Shown: piece by piece, positions 43,583-52,824 of the stretch
Layout: every line of letters starts with the position of its first letter
How positions within the stretch are numbered: the first letter of the stretch is position 1
Assembly: GCF_000315485.1 (NCBI RefSeq)
Contig: NZ_JH992940.1
Span: 1,276,164 to 1,340,163 of the forward strand
Origin: Bacteroides oleiciplenus YIT 12058
Lineage (GTDB): Bacteria; Bacteroidota; Bacteroidia; Bacteroidales; Bacteroidaceae
DNA: 64,000 bases
Direction of reading: 5' to 3'
Translations under genes and position numbers: made by a program
Notes under the pieces: model-generated
The model's input: the letters and a program-made list of their open reading frames with translations, nothing else
What the model was told of the DNA's origin: nothing
Databases searched by the model: none

Positions 43583-46171
43583 ATGAACTTTAACAATTTT
43601 ACCATTAAATCGCAAGAGGCGGTGCAAGAAGCACTGAATCTGGCCAAGAGCCGTGGACAGCAAGCCATCGAGCCGGTTCATGTGATGCAAGGAGTGATGA
43701 AAGTGGGCGAAAACGTCACCAACTTCATCTTCCAGAAGCTGGGCATGAACGGCCAACAGGTTGCACTCGTGCTCGACAAACAAACAGATTCCTTGCCCAA
43801 AGTTTCGGGTGGAGAACCCTACTTGAGCCGTGAAACGAACGATGTCTTTCAGAAAGCCACCCAATATTCCAAAGAAATGGGTGACGAGTTCGTTTCACTG
43901 GAACATCTGTTGCTGGCATTGCTGACCGTAAAAAGCACCGTCTCCACCATCCTGAAAGATGCGGGAATGACGGAACATGAGCTTCGCAATGCCATCACCG
44001 AACTGCGCAAAGGCGAAAAGGTGACCTCACAATCCAGTGAAGATACTTATCAGTCACTGGAAAAGTACGCCATTAACCTGAACGAAGCTGCCCGAAGCGG
44101 TAAGCTCGACCCGGTTATCGGTCGTGACGAGGAGATACGCCGCGTACTGCAAATCCTAAGCCGCCGTACCAAAAATAATCCTATATTAATAGGTGAACCG
44201 GGTACCGGTAAGACTGCCATTGTGGAAGGACTTGCCCACCGTATCCTGCGTGGTGACGTACCGGAAAACCTGAAAAACAAGCAAGTGTACTCACTGGACA
44301 TGGGTGCACTGGTGGCCGGTGCAAAATACAAAGGTGAATTCGAGGAACGTCTGAAAGCTGTTATCAACGAGGTGAAGAAATCGGAAGGAGACATTATCCT
44401 CTTCATTGATGAAATTCACACATTGGTTGGTGCCGGGAAGGGCGAAGGAGCCATGGATGCTGCCAACATCCTAAAACCTGCGCTGGCGCGTGGCGAACTG
44501 AGAAGTATCGGTGCCACTACTCTCGACGAGTATCAGAAATATTTCGAAAAAGACAAAGCATTGGAACGTCGTTTCCAGATTGTATATGTAAACGAACCCG
44601 ATACGCTAAGCACCATCTCCATCCTGCGTGGACTGAAGGAACGTTACGAAAACCATCACCACGTACGAATTAAAGATGACGCCATCATTGCCGCCGTAGA
44701 GTTGAGCAACCGATACATCACGGATCGTTTCTTGCCGGACAAGGCTATCGACCTGATGGATGAAGCTGCCGCCAAATTGCGTATGGAGGTAGATTCCGTT
44801 CCGGAAGAGCTGGATGAGATTTCACGAAAAATCAAACAATTGGAGATTGAACGCGAAGCTATCAAGCGTGAGAATGACAAACCGAAACTGGAACATATCG
44901 GCAAAGAACTTGCCGAGTTGAAAGAACAAGAAAAATCATACAAGGCGAAATGGCAAAGTGAGAAAACGCTGGTCAACAGGATACAGCAGAACAAAGTTGA
45001 AATCGAGAATCTGAAGTTTGAAGCTGACAAAGCGGAACGCGAAGGTGACTACGGCAAAGTAGCCGAAATCCGCTATGGCAAGTTACAGGCTTTAAATCAG
45101 GAAATCGAAGATACTCAAAAAGAGCTTCATGCCATGCAGGGCGACAAAGCCATGATTAAGGAAGAAGTAGACGCTGAGGACATTGCAGACGTAGTATCCC
45201 GTTGGACGGGTATCCCCGTGAGCAAGATGCTGCAAAGCGAAAAGGATAAACTGCTGCATCTGGAAGACGAGCTTCACCAACGCGTCATCGGACAAGATGA
45301 AGCTATCCAGGCAGTTGCTGACGCCGTGCGCCGTAGCCGTGCCGGTTTACAGGATCCCAAGCGTCCGATTGGTTCGTTCATCTTCCTCGGTACTACCGGT
45401 GTAGGTAAGACAGAACTTGCCAAAGCACTTGCGGAGTTTCTCTTTGATGACGAGACCATGATGACGCGTATCGATATGAGTGAATATCAAGAGAAGCATA
45501 GTGTATCACGTCTGGTTGGAGCACCTCCGGGATACGTGGGTTATGATGAAGGTGGTCAATTGACCGAAGCCATCCGGCGCAAACCGTACTCTGTGGTATT
45601 ATTCGACGAAATAGAGAAAGCACACCCGGATGTATTCAATATCCTACTGCAAGTATTGGACGACGGACGATTGACGGACAACAAAGGACGTGTGGTAAAC
45701 TTTAAGAATACCATCATCATCATGACCTCAAATATGGGCAGTGCCTACATCCAGAGTCAGATGGAGAAACTGAACAGTGCCAACAAAGAGCACGTGATAG
45801 AGGAAACAAAGAAAGAAGTGATGAATATGTTGAAGAAAACGATTCGTCCGGAATTTTTAAACCGTATTGATGAAACCATCATGTTCCTGCCGCTGAACGA
45901 AAGCGAGATTAAGCAGATTGTAGTACTCCAGATAAAAGGTGTACAAAAAATGTTGGCTCAAAATGGGGTGGAACTGGTACTGACGGAGGGAGCTATCGAG
46001 TTCCTTACAAAAGTTGGGTATGATCCGGAATTCGGTGCTCGTCCTGTGAAACGGGCTATCCAACACTACTTACTGAATGATTTGTCGAAGAAGTTATTGG
46101 CGCAGGAAGTAGACCGCAGCAGGCCTATTATAGTAGATGCCAGTGGCGAAGGGCTAATATTCAGAAATTAA
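43583..46171 (+). CDS. clpB: ATP-dependent chaperone ClpB
   Basis: The 862-residue disaggregase has a Clp N-domain, first AAA+ module with [20 protein letters not shown] near residue 205, a long coiled-coil middle domain near 400-540, and second AAA+ module with [20 protein letters not shown] near 600 and the sensor segment [18 protein letters not shown] near the end. It extracts proteins from aggregates together with DnaK and small heat-shock proteins, both encoded elsewhere in the window. A strong terminator follows. Confidence 0.98.
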   Translation: MNFNNFTIKSQEAVQEALNLAKSRGQQAIEPVHVMQGVMKVGENVTNFIFQKLGMNGQQVALVLDKQTDSLPKVSGGEPYLSRETNDVFQKATQYSKEMGDEFVSLEHLLLALLTVKSTVSTILKDAGMTEHELRNAITELRKGEKVTSQSSEDTYQSLEKYAINLNEAARSGKLDPVIGRDEEIRRVLQILSRRTKNNPILIGEPGTGKTAIVEGLAHRILRGDVPENLKNKQVYSLDMGALVAGAKYKGEFEERLKAVINEVKKSEGDIILFIDEIHTLVGAGKGEGAMDAANILKPALARGELRSIGATTLDEYQKYFEKDKALERRFQIVYVNEPDTLSTISILRGLKERYENHHHVRIKDDAIIAAVELSNRYITDRFLPDKAIDLMDEAAAKLRMEVDSVPEELDEISRKIKQLEIEREAIKRENDKPKLEHIGKELAELKEQEKSYKAKWQSEKTLVNRIQQNKVEIENLKFEADKAEREGDYGKVAEIRYGKLQALNQEIEDTQKELHAMQGDKAMIKEEVDAEDIADVVSRWTGIPVSKMLQSEKDKLLHLEDELHQRVIGQDEAIQAVADAVRRSRAGLQDPKRPIGSFIFLGTTGVGKTELAKALAEFLFDDETMMTRIDMSEYQEKHSVSRLVGAPPGYVGYDEGGQLTEAIRRKPYSVVLFDEIEKAHPDVFNILLQVLDDGRLTDNKGRVVNFKNTIIIMTSNMGSAYIQSQMEKLNSANKEHVIEETKKEVMNMLKKTIRPEFLNRIDETIMFLPLNESEIKQIVVLQIKGVQKMLAQNGVELVLTEGAIEFLTKVGYDPEFGARPVKRAIQHYLLNDLSKKLLAQEVDRSRPIIVDASGEGLIFRN

Positions 46172-46192
46172 GCTGAAAAATTAATGAGTTTA

Positions 46193-46236
46193 AAAAAGGC
46201 TGTCTTGCCATATTAATGGAGCAAGACAGCCTTTTC
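46193..46236. terminator. terminator after clpB
   Basis: AAAAGGCTGTCTTGC and GCAAGACAGCCTTTT are perfect 15-base inverted repeats around a 11-base loop; usable on both strands. Confidence 0.92.
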
Positions 46237-46237
46237 A

Positions 46238-46495
46238 TTATTCTATAACGAGCTGCTTAACAACTGGTGCAGACAGGGCATGTGTCACAACCAACACATA
46301 TTCTCCTGCACATGGCAAATCAAACGAGGCACTCTCCTCTTGCGTCTGCTTCACCTCAACCACCTTTCCCCGAATATGGTACAAACAAAGTGTAGCATTC
46401 GGCAACACTCCGTCCACATATATCTTTCCGGCGGCTTTATCCACCTTCACTGTTACGCTCTTATGCTCTTCCATCTTATTAATACGCAGCCTCAA
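46238..46495 (-). CDS. small hypothetical protein with a beta-sandwich look
   Basis: Up to 85 residues; the better start may be the internal ATG at 46474 (MEEHKSVTVKVDKAAGKIYV). The alternating strands and the GEYVLVVTHALSAPVVKQLV end resemble a C-terminal secretion-tail type domain, but there is no signal peptide or preceding domain. It lies directly downstream of the minus-strand structured RNA and ends at the clpB terminator, so the RNA might be its leader. Function unknown. Confidence 0.5.
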   Translation of the reverse strand: MRLRINKMEEHKSVTVKVDKAAGKIYVDGVLPNATLCLYHIRGKVVEVKQTQEESASFDLPCAGEYVLVVTHALSAPVVKQLVIE

Positions 46496-46526
46496 GTCCC
46501 CCTAAAGGCAGTAAATTCATATATAA

Positions 46527-46779
46527 AGCGTGGGAACTGCTGTTATTATTGTACCTGGGGCTCTGGACTGCCACTATTCAAATAATATACAACAGCCCAC
46601 GCTCCGTACTATACATTTGAATATGCATATACAACAGAGCATGAGCGTTTGTTGTCTATTATCCTTGAATAGCGTGAAATTGTCCAGATTTCAAGTACAA
46701 GATAATATTAAACGCTTTTATCCATGATTATCCTTCAATCTTTGTGAGAGAGGTCACTACCCACTCTGCATTTCAGGAT
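46527..46779 (-). ncRNA. structured noncoding RNA, copy 2 of a two-copy family
   Basis: Reading the minus strand, the first hairpin (46715-46645) pairs GCGTTT with AAACGC and TATTAT-CTTG with CAAG-ATAATA; the second (46603-46527) pairs AGCGTGGG with CCCACGCT and CTGTT with AACAG, with a bulge on one side. Copy 1 at 2.9-3.1 kb has the same two hairpins, the same spacing order, the common ends CCCACGCTT and a matching promoter, while the stems differ by compensating changes. It has its own promoter directly after the DUF5606 terminator, so it is probably an independent transcript, or a long leader of the small gene downstream. Confidence 0.6.
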
Positions 46780-46784
46780 GGCAA

Positions 46785-46817
46785 CAAAGGTAAGAAAAAA
46801 GTAGTCAAAACTGAAAC
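46785..46817 (-). promoter_or_regulatory. promoter of structured RNA copy 2
   Basis: On the minus strand GTTTCA (TTTC at 46816-46813), 20 bases, then TACCTTTG (46792-46785). The layout is the same as before copy 1. Confidence 0.65.
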
Positions 46818-46823
46818 TACCGC

Positions 46824-46869
46824 ATAAAAAAAATGCGGATAATCCGGGACTGCCCAGAATTATCCGCAT
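46824..46869 (-). terminator. terminator after the DUF5606 gene
   Basis: ATGCGGATAAT and ATTATCCGCAT are perfect 11-base inverted repeats, followed on the minus strand by T8. Confidence 0.88.
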
Positions 46870-46899
46870 ATTCTATCAAAAGAACTGTTTATTTAAAAT

Positions 46900-47334
46900 T
46901 TATTCTTCCGCCTTTTCCTCTATTACTTCTTCAGCCTCAGTAGCATCCTCAAAATCGGTCATTCCACAAGAAACTAACAGATTATACCAGGAAATAAGTT
47001 TCTTGATATCCGCCAGGTATACACGGTCACGATCAAAAGCCGGTAAAACTTCGCCCAAATAAGCACGAAGTTCGTCAGCGCTAGCTTTCTTCAAATCCAT
47101 TACGACAGAAGCACCGTTTTCCTTTTCTTTCATTGCAGCCAATACTTCTTTCAAAGGTACATCGTCCGTATCTGTATACATGGCGATATCACCCAGAGAG
47201 ATTATTTTTTCGTTACCATAAGCGGGGAAACGTTTCTTGTCCGTGAGGGACTCTACAATCAACATATTTCTACCTTGTGAAATGAGTTTATACAATCCCG
47301 GTTTACCGGAGATAGACAAAATAGTCTTCAACAT
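46900..47334 (-). CDS. DUF5606 protein
   Basis: The 144-residue protein starts MLKTILSISGKPGLYKLISQ, reads through SLTDKKRFPAYGNEKIISLG and ends in an acidic tail (EDATEAEEVIEEKAEE). This is the DUF5606 pattern, conserved across Bacteroidetes next to coaE. No activity is known; the fold looks like a small KOW- or SH3-like N-terminal barrel with a helical C-terminus. It closes the minus-strand nusB-yajC-ybbR-coaE run, 29 bases after coaE, and is followed by a strong terminator. Confidence 0.88.
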   Translation of the reverse strand: MLKTILSISGKPGLYKLISQGRNMLIVESLTDKKRFPAYGNEKIISLGDIAMYTDTDDVPLKEVLAAMKEKENGASVVMDLKKASADELRAYLGEVLPAFDRDRVYLADIKKLISWYNLLVSCGMTDFEDATEAEEVIEEKAEE

Positions 47335-47363
47335 AGTATGTTCTATTTTTTATTAGTAATATT

Positions 47364-47978
47364 TTATTTTTTCGGTGGGCAAAGGTAAGCAATATTTTTA
47401 GATAGAGAAGTTATAACTTCTAAAACCTGCGGAATTAACGGAGTTTCACCGTCGTTTACAATTACAAAATTAGCCTTGGTGCGCTTCTCCTCATCACTCA
47501 TCTGGCTACGGACACGGCGTTCTACCAGTTCCCGCGGAGCAGCATCGCGTTGCATGGCACGTGCTATGCGGACTTCCTCGGGTGCATAAACCATCACCAC
47601 AGTGTCTACTTCACCTGCAAAACCTGCTTCAATCAGAATTGCAGACTCCATCCCCACTATCGGATAAATGGCATGACACTCCACCCACTGACGGAAATCA
47701 TCCCGCACCCGCGGATGAATGATACCGTTCACTGTACGAATATGTTCGGGATTACTAAATATATAGGAAGCGAGCAAAGATTTATTCAATTCACCACCAG
47801 CGTAAACTTCTTCTCCCAACAAAGCGATCAACTCCCGGCGAATCAGAGTATCTGAAGCCGTCAGCCGCTTTGATTCGATGTCCGAGATATAAACGGGAAC
47901 ACCCATCGCTTCTAACAGACGGGAAACTACACTTTTCCCACTACCGATACCGCCGGTTATACCTATTTTAATTGTCAT
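47364..47978 (-). CDS. coaE: dephospho-CoA kinase
   Basis: The 204-residue protein opens [20 protein letters not shown] with the P-loop and continues to [14 protein letters not shown] and [17 protein letters not shown], the CoaE signature. It carries out the last step of coenzyme A synthesis, phosphorylating the ribose 3' hydroxyl of dephospho-CoA. Its start overlaps the end of the ybbR gene by 11 bases, so translation is coupled. Length fits the family. Confidence 0.95.
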   Translation of the reverse strand: MTIKIGITGGIGSGKSVVSRLLEAMGVPVYISDIESKRLTASDTLIRRELIALLGEEVYAGGELNKSLLASYIFSNPEHIRTVNGIIHPRVRDDFRQWVECHAIYPIVGMESAILIEAGFAGEVDTVVMVYAPEEVRIARAMQRDAAPRELVERRVRSQMSDEEKRTKANFVIVNDGETPLIPQVLEVITSLSKNIAYLCPPKK

Positions 47979-48987
47979 ATTCGGGAGTTACCTGCTCAAT
48001 AAGGAAGTCTACTTGTTCGGGATTGATGCGCACCTGATTCACACCTTTCGGCACCGACTTAAGTTTCACGGTATACTTATCCGAACCAAGTCTCAGGAGC
48101 TCTTCATAAGAGACATTGATATGAAAATCGCTCTCTGTTATCTGCCGAAAATGGCTCAAACCAACCTGAAAAGTAACATTTACTTTGGATGGGAATGCAC
48201 GCAACACTTTACCAGCCGGGAAGTTAACACCTCGCAAAGGAACCTCCACCGTCTTCTCGGTATAGATATCCACCGGGAAGATCATCTCTACTGAAGCCGG
48301 CACAAACTTAACTCCTTTCCGGCCGAGCAGAGGAATTTGCCGCTTCAATGTATCGGAAACATCCTCAAACTTCACTTTTTGCGTATAAGCGGCAGTTATG
48401 GTATCCAATACTCCCTCTGGTGCGTAAGCCAACACCGAGTCCGGTTTGCAGATTGTATCTGAGATATAATATTGACGGCCTGCGCTCACTGTTCCCTGGA
48501 ACTTTACCGGAACTAATTTAGAGGCGCCTGTAGAATAGATATACTCCAATGTATCGGGTTTCATGGAAAGCAACTTTGTAGATACATTCAACTGACTGAG
48601 TAATCGCTTTTCAAACTGTGAAGAATAAATACGTACGTGATTATCGTCATTTCCTTTATAATCAGAAAAATCCAGAGTAATAGGAAAAAAACTCTTCCCA
48701 AGCATGTAGTTAAGCAACACCGTACCTTTATCCTTTACCCGGATATGCAGTTCGGAAGATGGTTCGGAAGTTATCACAACATTGTTCGGTACCCCTTTCA
48801 AACGCACAGGAATGGAGAATTCCGTTTCATAATCGTTATTCAACGTCTGAAGTAGCCAGAATCCACTGGCAATAAGAAAGAAGAATAAAAAAATTAAGAA
48901 CTCTCTGCTCTTATCACTGAGCAGAAAGTCCTTAACTTTCCTCGCTGTTATCAGATATATGCGTTTTATGTTCCTACGATTAATCAT
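47968..48987 (-). CDS. YbbR-like domain membrane protein
   Basis: The 339-residue protein has one membrane helix near 30-48 ([20 protein letters not shown]) and then extracytoplasmic YbbR-type repeats, seen as [20 protein letters not shown] and later [20 protein letters not shown]. In Firmicutes, related CdaR proteins control the diadenylate cyclase; in Bacteroides the gene instead sits with coaE, yajC and nusB. Function here is not known. It overlaps coaE by 11 bases and follows yajC by 18. Confidence 0.88.
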   Translation of the reverse strand: MINRRNIKRIYLITARKVKDFLLSDKSREFLIFLFFFLIASGFWLLQTLNNDYETEFSIPVRLKGVPNNVVITSEPSSELHIRVKDKGTVLLNYMLGKSFFPITLDFSDYKGNDDNHVRIYSSQFEKRLLSQLNVSTKLLSMKPDTLEYIYSTGASKLVPVKFQGTVSAGRQYYISDTICKPDSVLAYAPEGVLDTITAAYTQKVKFEDVSDTLKRQIPLLGRKGVKFVPASVEMIFPVDIYTEKTVEVPLRGVNFPAGKVLRAFPSKVNVTFQVGLSHFRQITESDFHINVSYEELLRLGSDKYTVKLKSVPKGVNQVRINPEQVDFLIEQVTPEYDN

Positions 48988-49005
48988 AGGCTCACTTATT
49001 CAAAA

Positions 49006-49335
49006 TTATTTAGCAGCCTGATTGCTGTTAGCATCAGCAGCTGCGGCGAATATAGAATTCTTATCAATTCTAATTTTAACATTAGAAGCGATTTCAAGCA
49101 CGATATCATTATCATTAATTTCTTTGATAACGCCATGAATACCACCGGCAGTAATCACCTTCTGGTTCACTTGAAGTGATTTACGAAAGTTTGCAATTTC
49201 TTTCTGCTTTTTGTTTTGTGGGCGAATCATGAAGAAATACATGATAGCAAACATGGCAATCAGAAGAATCCACATCATGCTACCACCACCAGGTGCTGCG
49301 GCAGGAGCTTGCAAGAATACGGTCATTAAATTCAT
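49006..49335 (-). CDS. yajC: preprotein translocase subunit YajC
   Basis: The 109-residue protein has one membrane helix (MMWILLIAMFAIMYFFMIRP) followed by the family block QNKKQKEIANFRKSLQVNQK and a small basic beta domain (VITAGGIHGVIKEINDND). YajC joins SecDF in the inner membrane and aids protein export. It sits between nusB and the ybbR gene on the same strand, the normal Bacteroides order. The N-terminal Ala/Pro/Gly stretch before the helix is longer than in E. coli. Confidence 0.94.
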   Translation of the reverse strand: MNLMTVFLQAPAAAPGGGSMMWILLIAMFAIMYFFMIRPQNKKQKEIANFRKSLQVNQKVITAGGIHGVIKEINDNDIVLEIASNVKIRIDKNSIFAAAADANSNQAAK

Positions 49336-49374
49336 AAATTATTCGTTTTTAGTTTTTAATACTCAACAAAGGTA

Positions 49375-50301
49375 TCAGTTTTTCGCTAACTTACCTTCTT
49401 TTTTTAATTGATTAACTATTCCATCCAAAGTACCGTTCACGAAACTTCCGCTCTTTATCGTACTGTAGACCTTAGCTATTTCAACATACTCATTTAACGA
49501 AACACTTACCGGAATGTTCGGGAAACTCAGAATTTCTGCCAATGCACATTGCATTATCACTACATCCATAAAGGCTACACGTTCCAAATCCCAGTTACGC
49601 GTATTCTCACTGATAAGGTGACGGTAGTAGTCACAATTCAATATAGCGCGGCGGAACAGACGACGGGCAAATTCCTGGTCTTCCTCATCCTTGAACTCAG
49701 GCAACAAAGTTTGATTAGCACCATTCTTTTCTTCAAAACGTTTAATTGTCTTCAAAACGAAGGTATCTACTATTTCCTTGTCGTCATTCCAATAAAGACT
49801 CTGATCTTCCAACAAAATATCCAACTCCTCATTATTGAAAATGAAAGCTTTATAGAGCTTTCTCCACAGTTCGCGGTCAGCTTCATAAGATTTATCAGAC
49901 GAAGCCATATATTCCTTATATATATCGGAAACTATAATCTTGTCATACAACCCCTTTACAAAGTCTTCGTCATTTGCCCACGAACGCTTCTGGTTGGCGG
50001 CAAAGTCCATCAACTGCTTATTCACTTCCAATTGCGAAACGAACTTGTTTTCTACAAATTTCATGTTGGGATACAACTCCTCTGCAGTCGGAGCTAACTT
50101 GGCCTTTGCCACATCAATGCGTTTTTGTGCGTAAGTCGTCAGAGCTACCATCAGCATTAGCAGATAATTATAAAGGTCATACGCTTTTGAAAGACTAAAG
50201 AATAATTCTTTCTCCGCTGAGTCTAAATTTTTACTGCCATTCTGATAATAAGCATATACAATCTGTATAATCTTAAGACGAATAAGAACTCTGTTAATCA
50301 T
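49375..50301 (-). CDS. nusB: transcription antitermination protein NusB (long Bacteroidetes form)
   Basis: The C-terminal 130 residues hold the NusB fold: RRLFRRAILNCDYYRHLISE, WDLERVAFMDVVIMQCALAE and PVSVSLNEYVEIAKVYSTIK followed by FVNGTLDGIVNQL. The 308-residue length is twice that of E. coli NusB; the extra N-terminal half is helical and starts MINRVLIRLKIIQIVYAYYQ, which repeats the family's start motif, as is usual in Bacteroidetes. It binds boxA RNA with NusE for rRNA antitermination. It is the first gene of a five-gene minus-strand run. Confidence 0.93.
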   Translation of the reverse strand: MINRVLIRLKIIQIVYAYYQNGSKNLDSAEKELFFSLSKAYDLYNYLLMLMVALTTYAQKRIDVAKAKLAPTAEELYPNMKFVENKFVSQLEVNKQLMDFAANQKRSWANDEDFVKGLYDKIIVSDIYKEYMASSDKSYEADRELWRKLYKAFIFNNEELDILLEDQSLYWNDDKEIVDTFVLKTIKRFEEKNGANQTLLPEFKDEEDQEFARRLFRRAILNCDYYRHLISENTRNWDLERVAFMDVVIMQCALAEILSFPNIPVSVSLNEYVEIAKVYSTIKSGSFVNGTLDGIVNQLKKEGKLAKN

Positions 50302-50474
50302 AAGTCTATTTAAATCAATACTGTTTTAACGAGATGCAAAAGTAGACATTTTTAATGAGTTTACGCAAATAAATCACATTTTTTAATGCAGAAGTTCATT
50401 ATCCGGGCATTTTCTTTTGACAGTTTAAAAAAAATCGTCAATTTTGGAGCCACTAATAACAAGAGACCTATAAT

Positions 50475-50897
50475 ATGGAAGACTTAAAGAAGAAAAACGG
50501 AGCGGACATGAACGATAAGGAGATTGTATTCTCCAAATCCATTAAAGCAGGTAAGCGAATCTACTATCTGGATGTAAAAAAGAATAGGAAGGATGAAATG
50601 TTTCTCGCTATCACCGAAAGTAAGAAAGTGGTGACCGGTGAGGGTGAAGATGCGCAGGTGAGTTTTGAGAAACATAAGATTTTCTTGTATAGAGAAGATT
50701 TTGACAAGTTTATGAACGGTCTGAATGAAGCTATCAATTTCATTAATCAGAAAGAAATGCTGGAAGTCATAAGTGATATGAACGCAAAAGCAAATAGAGA
50801 AACCGAACTCAATGCGATAGCCGAAATAAATGAAAAAGGAATGGATTTGGAAGGGGAAATCAAGATTGATATTGATTTTGAAGAGCCAACTCTTTGA
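50475..50897 (+). CDS. DUF3276 (PUR-type) nucleic-acid-binding protein
   Basis: The 140-residue product contains one PUR repeat (VFSKSIKAGKRIYYLDVKKN, then MFLAITESKKV and the HKIFLYREDFDKFMNGLNEA helix). PUR proteins bind single-stranded nucleic acid as dimers, and in Bacteroides and Borrelia this family binds DNA or RNA. The acidic tail is separate. Its stop codon overlaps the -33 box of the rplY promoter. It is divergent from nusB. Confidence 0.88.
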   Translation: MEDLKKKNGADMNDKEIVFSKSIKAGKRIYYLDVKKNRKDEMFLAITESKKVVTGEGEDAQVSFEKHKIFLYREDFDKFMNGLNEAINFINQKEMLEVISDMNAKANRETELNAIAEINEKGMDLEGEIKIDIDFEEPTL

Positions 50898-50923
50898 TAA
50901 TTCAAAAAGAAGCTGTACTTTTG
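50893..50923 (+). promoter_or_regulatory. promoter of rplY
   Basis: TTTG (50893-50896), 19 bases, then TACTTTTG (50916-50923): exact consensus. The TTTG overlaps the stop codon of the DUF3276 gene. The leader that follows contains a GTGGCTAACCCCAC hairpin. Confidence 0.85.
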
Positions 50924-51022
50924 CACCGCTTTTTTGCAACATTGTGTGGCTAACCCCACATCGTGCGATGGTGAATTAAGCAACAAGTAACTTAATTTAG
51001 AGTAACACAAAAAAATCAAAAA

Positions 51023-51613
51023 ATGAAATCAATTGAAGTAAAAGGTACTGCAAGAACTATTGCAGAGCGTTCTTCGGAACAAGCAAGAGCTTTGAAAGCT
51101 ATTCGTAAAGACAATGGCGTACCCTGCGTACTCTACGGAGCAGGTGAAAACGTTCACTTCACTGTACCCGCTGACGGTCTGCGTAACTTGGTTTACACTC
51201 CGCACATCTATGTAGTTGACCTGATTATTGATGGCAAGAAAGTAAATGCTATCATGAAAGATATTCAATTCCACCCGGTAAAGGATACCATCCTGCACGT
51301 TGACTTCTACCAGATCGATGAGGCTAAACCTATCGTTATGGAAGTTCCGGTACAGATGGAAGGTTTGGCAGAAGGTGTGAAAGCCGGTGGTAAGCTGGTA
51401 TTGCAGACACGTAAGCTGAAAGTGAAAGCTTTATATAACGTTATTCCGGAAAAACTAATTGTAAACGTTGCTCATCTGGGACTGGGTAAAACTGTTAAGG
51501 TTGGCGAATTGAGCTATGAGGGTCTGGAATTGATGAATGCTAAAGAAGCTGTTGTATGCGCCGTTAAGCTGACTCGTGCTGCAAGAGGTGCTGCTGCTAC
51601 TGCTGGCAACTAA
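51023..51613 (+). CDS. rplY: 50S ribosomal protein L25 (Ctc form)
   Basis: The 196-residue protein has the L25 5S-rRNA-binding domain at the start (IEVKGTARTIAERSSEQARA, then VPCVLYGAGENVHFTVPADG) and the C-terminal TL5/Ctc domain from about residue 95 (EAKPIVMEVPVQMEGLAEGV). It binds 5S rRNA in the large subunit; two-domain forms are linked to general stress in Firmicutes. It has its own promoter and a leader of about 95 bases with a hairpin that may be an autoregulatory site. pth and the S4-domain gene follow. Confidence 0.95.
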   Translation: MKSIEVKGTARTIAERSSEQARALKAIRKDNGVPCVLYGAGENVHFTVPADGLRNLVYTPHIYVVDLIIDGKKVNAIMKDIQFHPVKDTILHVDFYQIDEAKPIVMEVPVQMEGLAEGVKAGGKLVLQTRKLKVKALYNVIPEKLIVNVAHLGLGKTVKVGELSYEGLELMNAKEAVVCAVKLTRAARGAAATAGN

Positions 51614-51646
51614 TCAGTCTTTTCGTAAGAAAACAGTATATTCCGG

Positions 51647-51710
51647 AACGCGGATTAACGCAGATGACGCAGATTTCACTAATCCGCGGAAAACTGCGAT
51701 AATCCGCGTT
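51647..51710. repeat. CGCGGATTAACGCAGAT-type inverted and tandem repeat
   Basis: AACGCGGATTA and TAATCCGCGTT (51700-51710) are perfect inverted repeats, with shorter ACGCAGAT units in tandem and another AATCCGCG between. Such arrays are scattered between genes in Bacteroides. It may act as a partial terminator after rplY. Confidence 0.7.
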
Positions 51711-51754
51711 CTTCTTTATAATAATAGGGTTAAAAGATACAATTTCTCAAAGAA

Positions 51755-52318
51755 ATGAAATATTTAATTGTTGGATTAGGAAACATAGGTCCTGAATATC
51801 ACGAAACCCGCCATAATATAGGTTTCATGGTGGTGGATGCATTGGCAAAAGAAGCAGGTGCCACCTTTACCGACGGACGTTACGGCTTTACCACTACACT
51901 ATCCGTCAAAGGGCGCCAACTACTACTATTAAAACCTTCTACATTCATGAACCTCAGCGGAAATGCTGTGCGTTACTGGATGCAAAAAGAGAACATTCCC
52001 TTGGAAAATGTGTTAATAATAGTAGACGACCTTGCTCTACCATTCGGCACTCTGCGCCTGAAAAGTAAAGGTAGCGACGCCGGGCATAATGGACTGAAAC
52101 ATATTGCCGCCATTCTGGGTACACAGAACTATGCGCGACTCCGTTTCGGCATTGGTAACGAATTTCCACGAGGCGGACAGATAGACTATGTGTTGGGACA
52201 CTTCACCGAAGAGGACTGGAAGACCATGGACGAACGTCTGAAAACAGCAGGAGAAATCATCAGGAGCTTCTGCCTGGCAGGCATTGATATTACCATGAAC
52301 CAATTTAATAAGAAATAG
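51755..52318 (+). CDS. pth: peptidyl-tRNA hydrolase
   Basis: The 187-residue enzyme starts [20 protein letters not shown] with the catalytic His in TRHNIGF, then has [17 protein letters not shown] and [20 protein letters not shown] followed by GHNGLKHI. It cleaves peptidyl-tRNA released by stalled ribosomes. It stands between rplY and hslR, a translation-quality group conserved in Bacteroides. Confidence 0.96.
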   Translation: MKYLIVGLGNIGPEYHETRHNIGFMVVDALAKEAGATFTDGRYGFTTTLSVKGRQLLLLKPSTFMNLSGNAVRYWMQKENIPLENVLIIVDDLALPFGTLRLKSKGSDAGHNGLKHIAAILGTQNYARLRFGIGNEFPRGGQIDYVLGHFTEEDWKTMDERLKTAGEIIRSFCLAGIDITMNQFNKK

Positions 52319-52335
52319 CAGCTACTTAAAACAAT

Positions 52336-52755
52336 ATGAGTGAAGCAAGAATAGATAAATGGATGTGGGCCGTACGTATTTTCAAAACGCGTACCATCGC
52401 TGCCGAAGCATGCAAAAAAAGCCGTATCAGTATAAACGGGGCCTTAGCAAAAGCTGCCCGCACAGTGAAGCCGGGAGACGTGATACAAGTGCGTAAACCG
52501 CCTGTCACCTACTCTTTCAAGGTACTGCAGGCCATTGAAAAGCGTGTTGGTGCAAAGCTTGTTTCGGAAATGATGGAGAATGTAACAACTCCCGACCAAT
52601 ATGAATTGTTGGAAATGAGCCGTATCAGCGGTTTCGTAGACCGCGCCAAAGGTGCCGGTCGTCCCACCAAGAAGGACCGACGAACTTTAGAAGAGTTTAC
52701 AACTCCCGAATTCATGGATGACTTTGATTTTGAATTCGATTTTGAAGAAGAATAA
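52336..52755 (+). CDS. hslR: S4-domain RNA-binding protein (Hsp15-like)
   Basis: The 139-residue protein has an S4 domain at the start (RIDKWMWAVRIFKTRTIAAE then ACKKSRISINGALAKAARTV and KPGDVIQVRK). Its tail is rich in acidic residues (FMDDFDFEFDFEEE). Hsp15 binds 50S subunits carrying a stalled peptidyl-tRNA and makes it accessible. It lies 17 bases after pth, which completes the rescue, so the pairing makes functional sense. Confidence 0.92.
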   Translation: MSEARIDKWMWAVRIFKTRTIAAEACKKSRISINGALAKAARTVKPGDVIQVRKPPVTYSFKVLQAIEKRVGAKLVSEMMENVTTPDQYELLEMSRISGFVDRAKGAGRPTKKDRRTLEEFTTPEFMDDFDFEFDFEEE

Positions 52756-52824
52756 AAAGGAGTGACAAAGTGATCTAACACCTTAATTATATTACCGCCT
52801 TATACATTATCACATTATACTATT

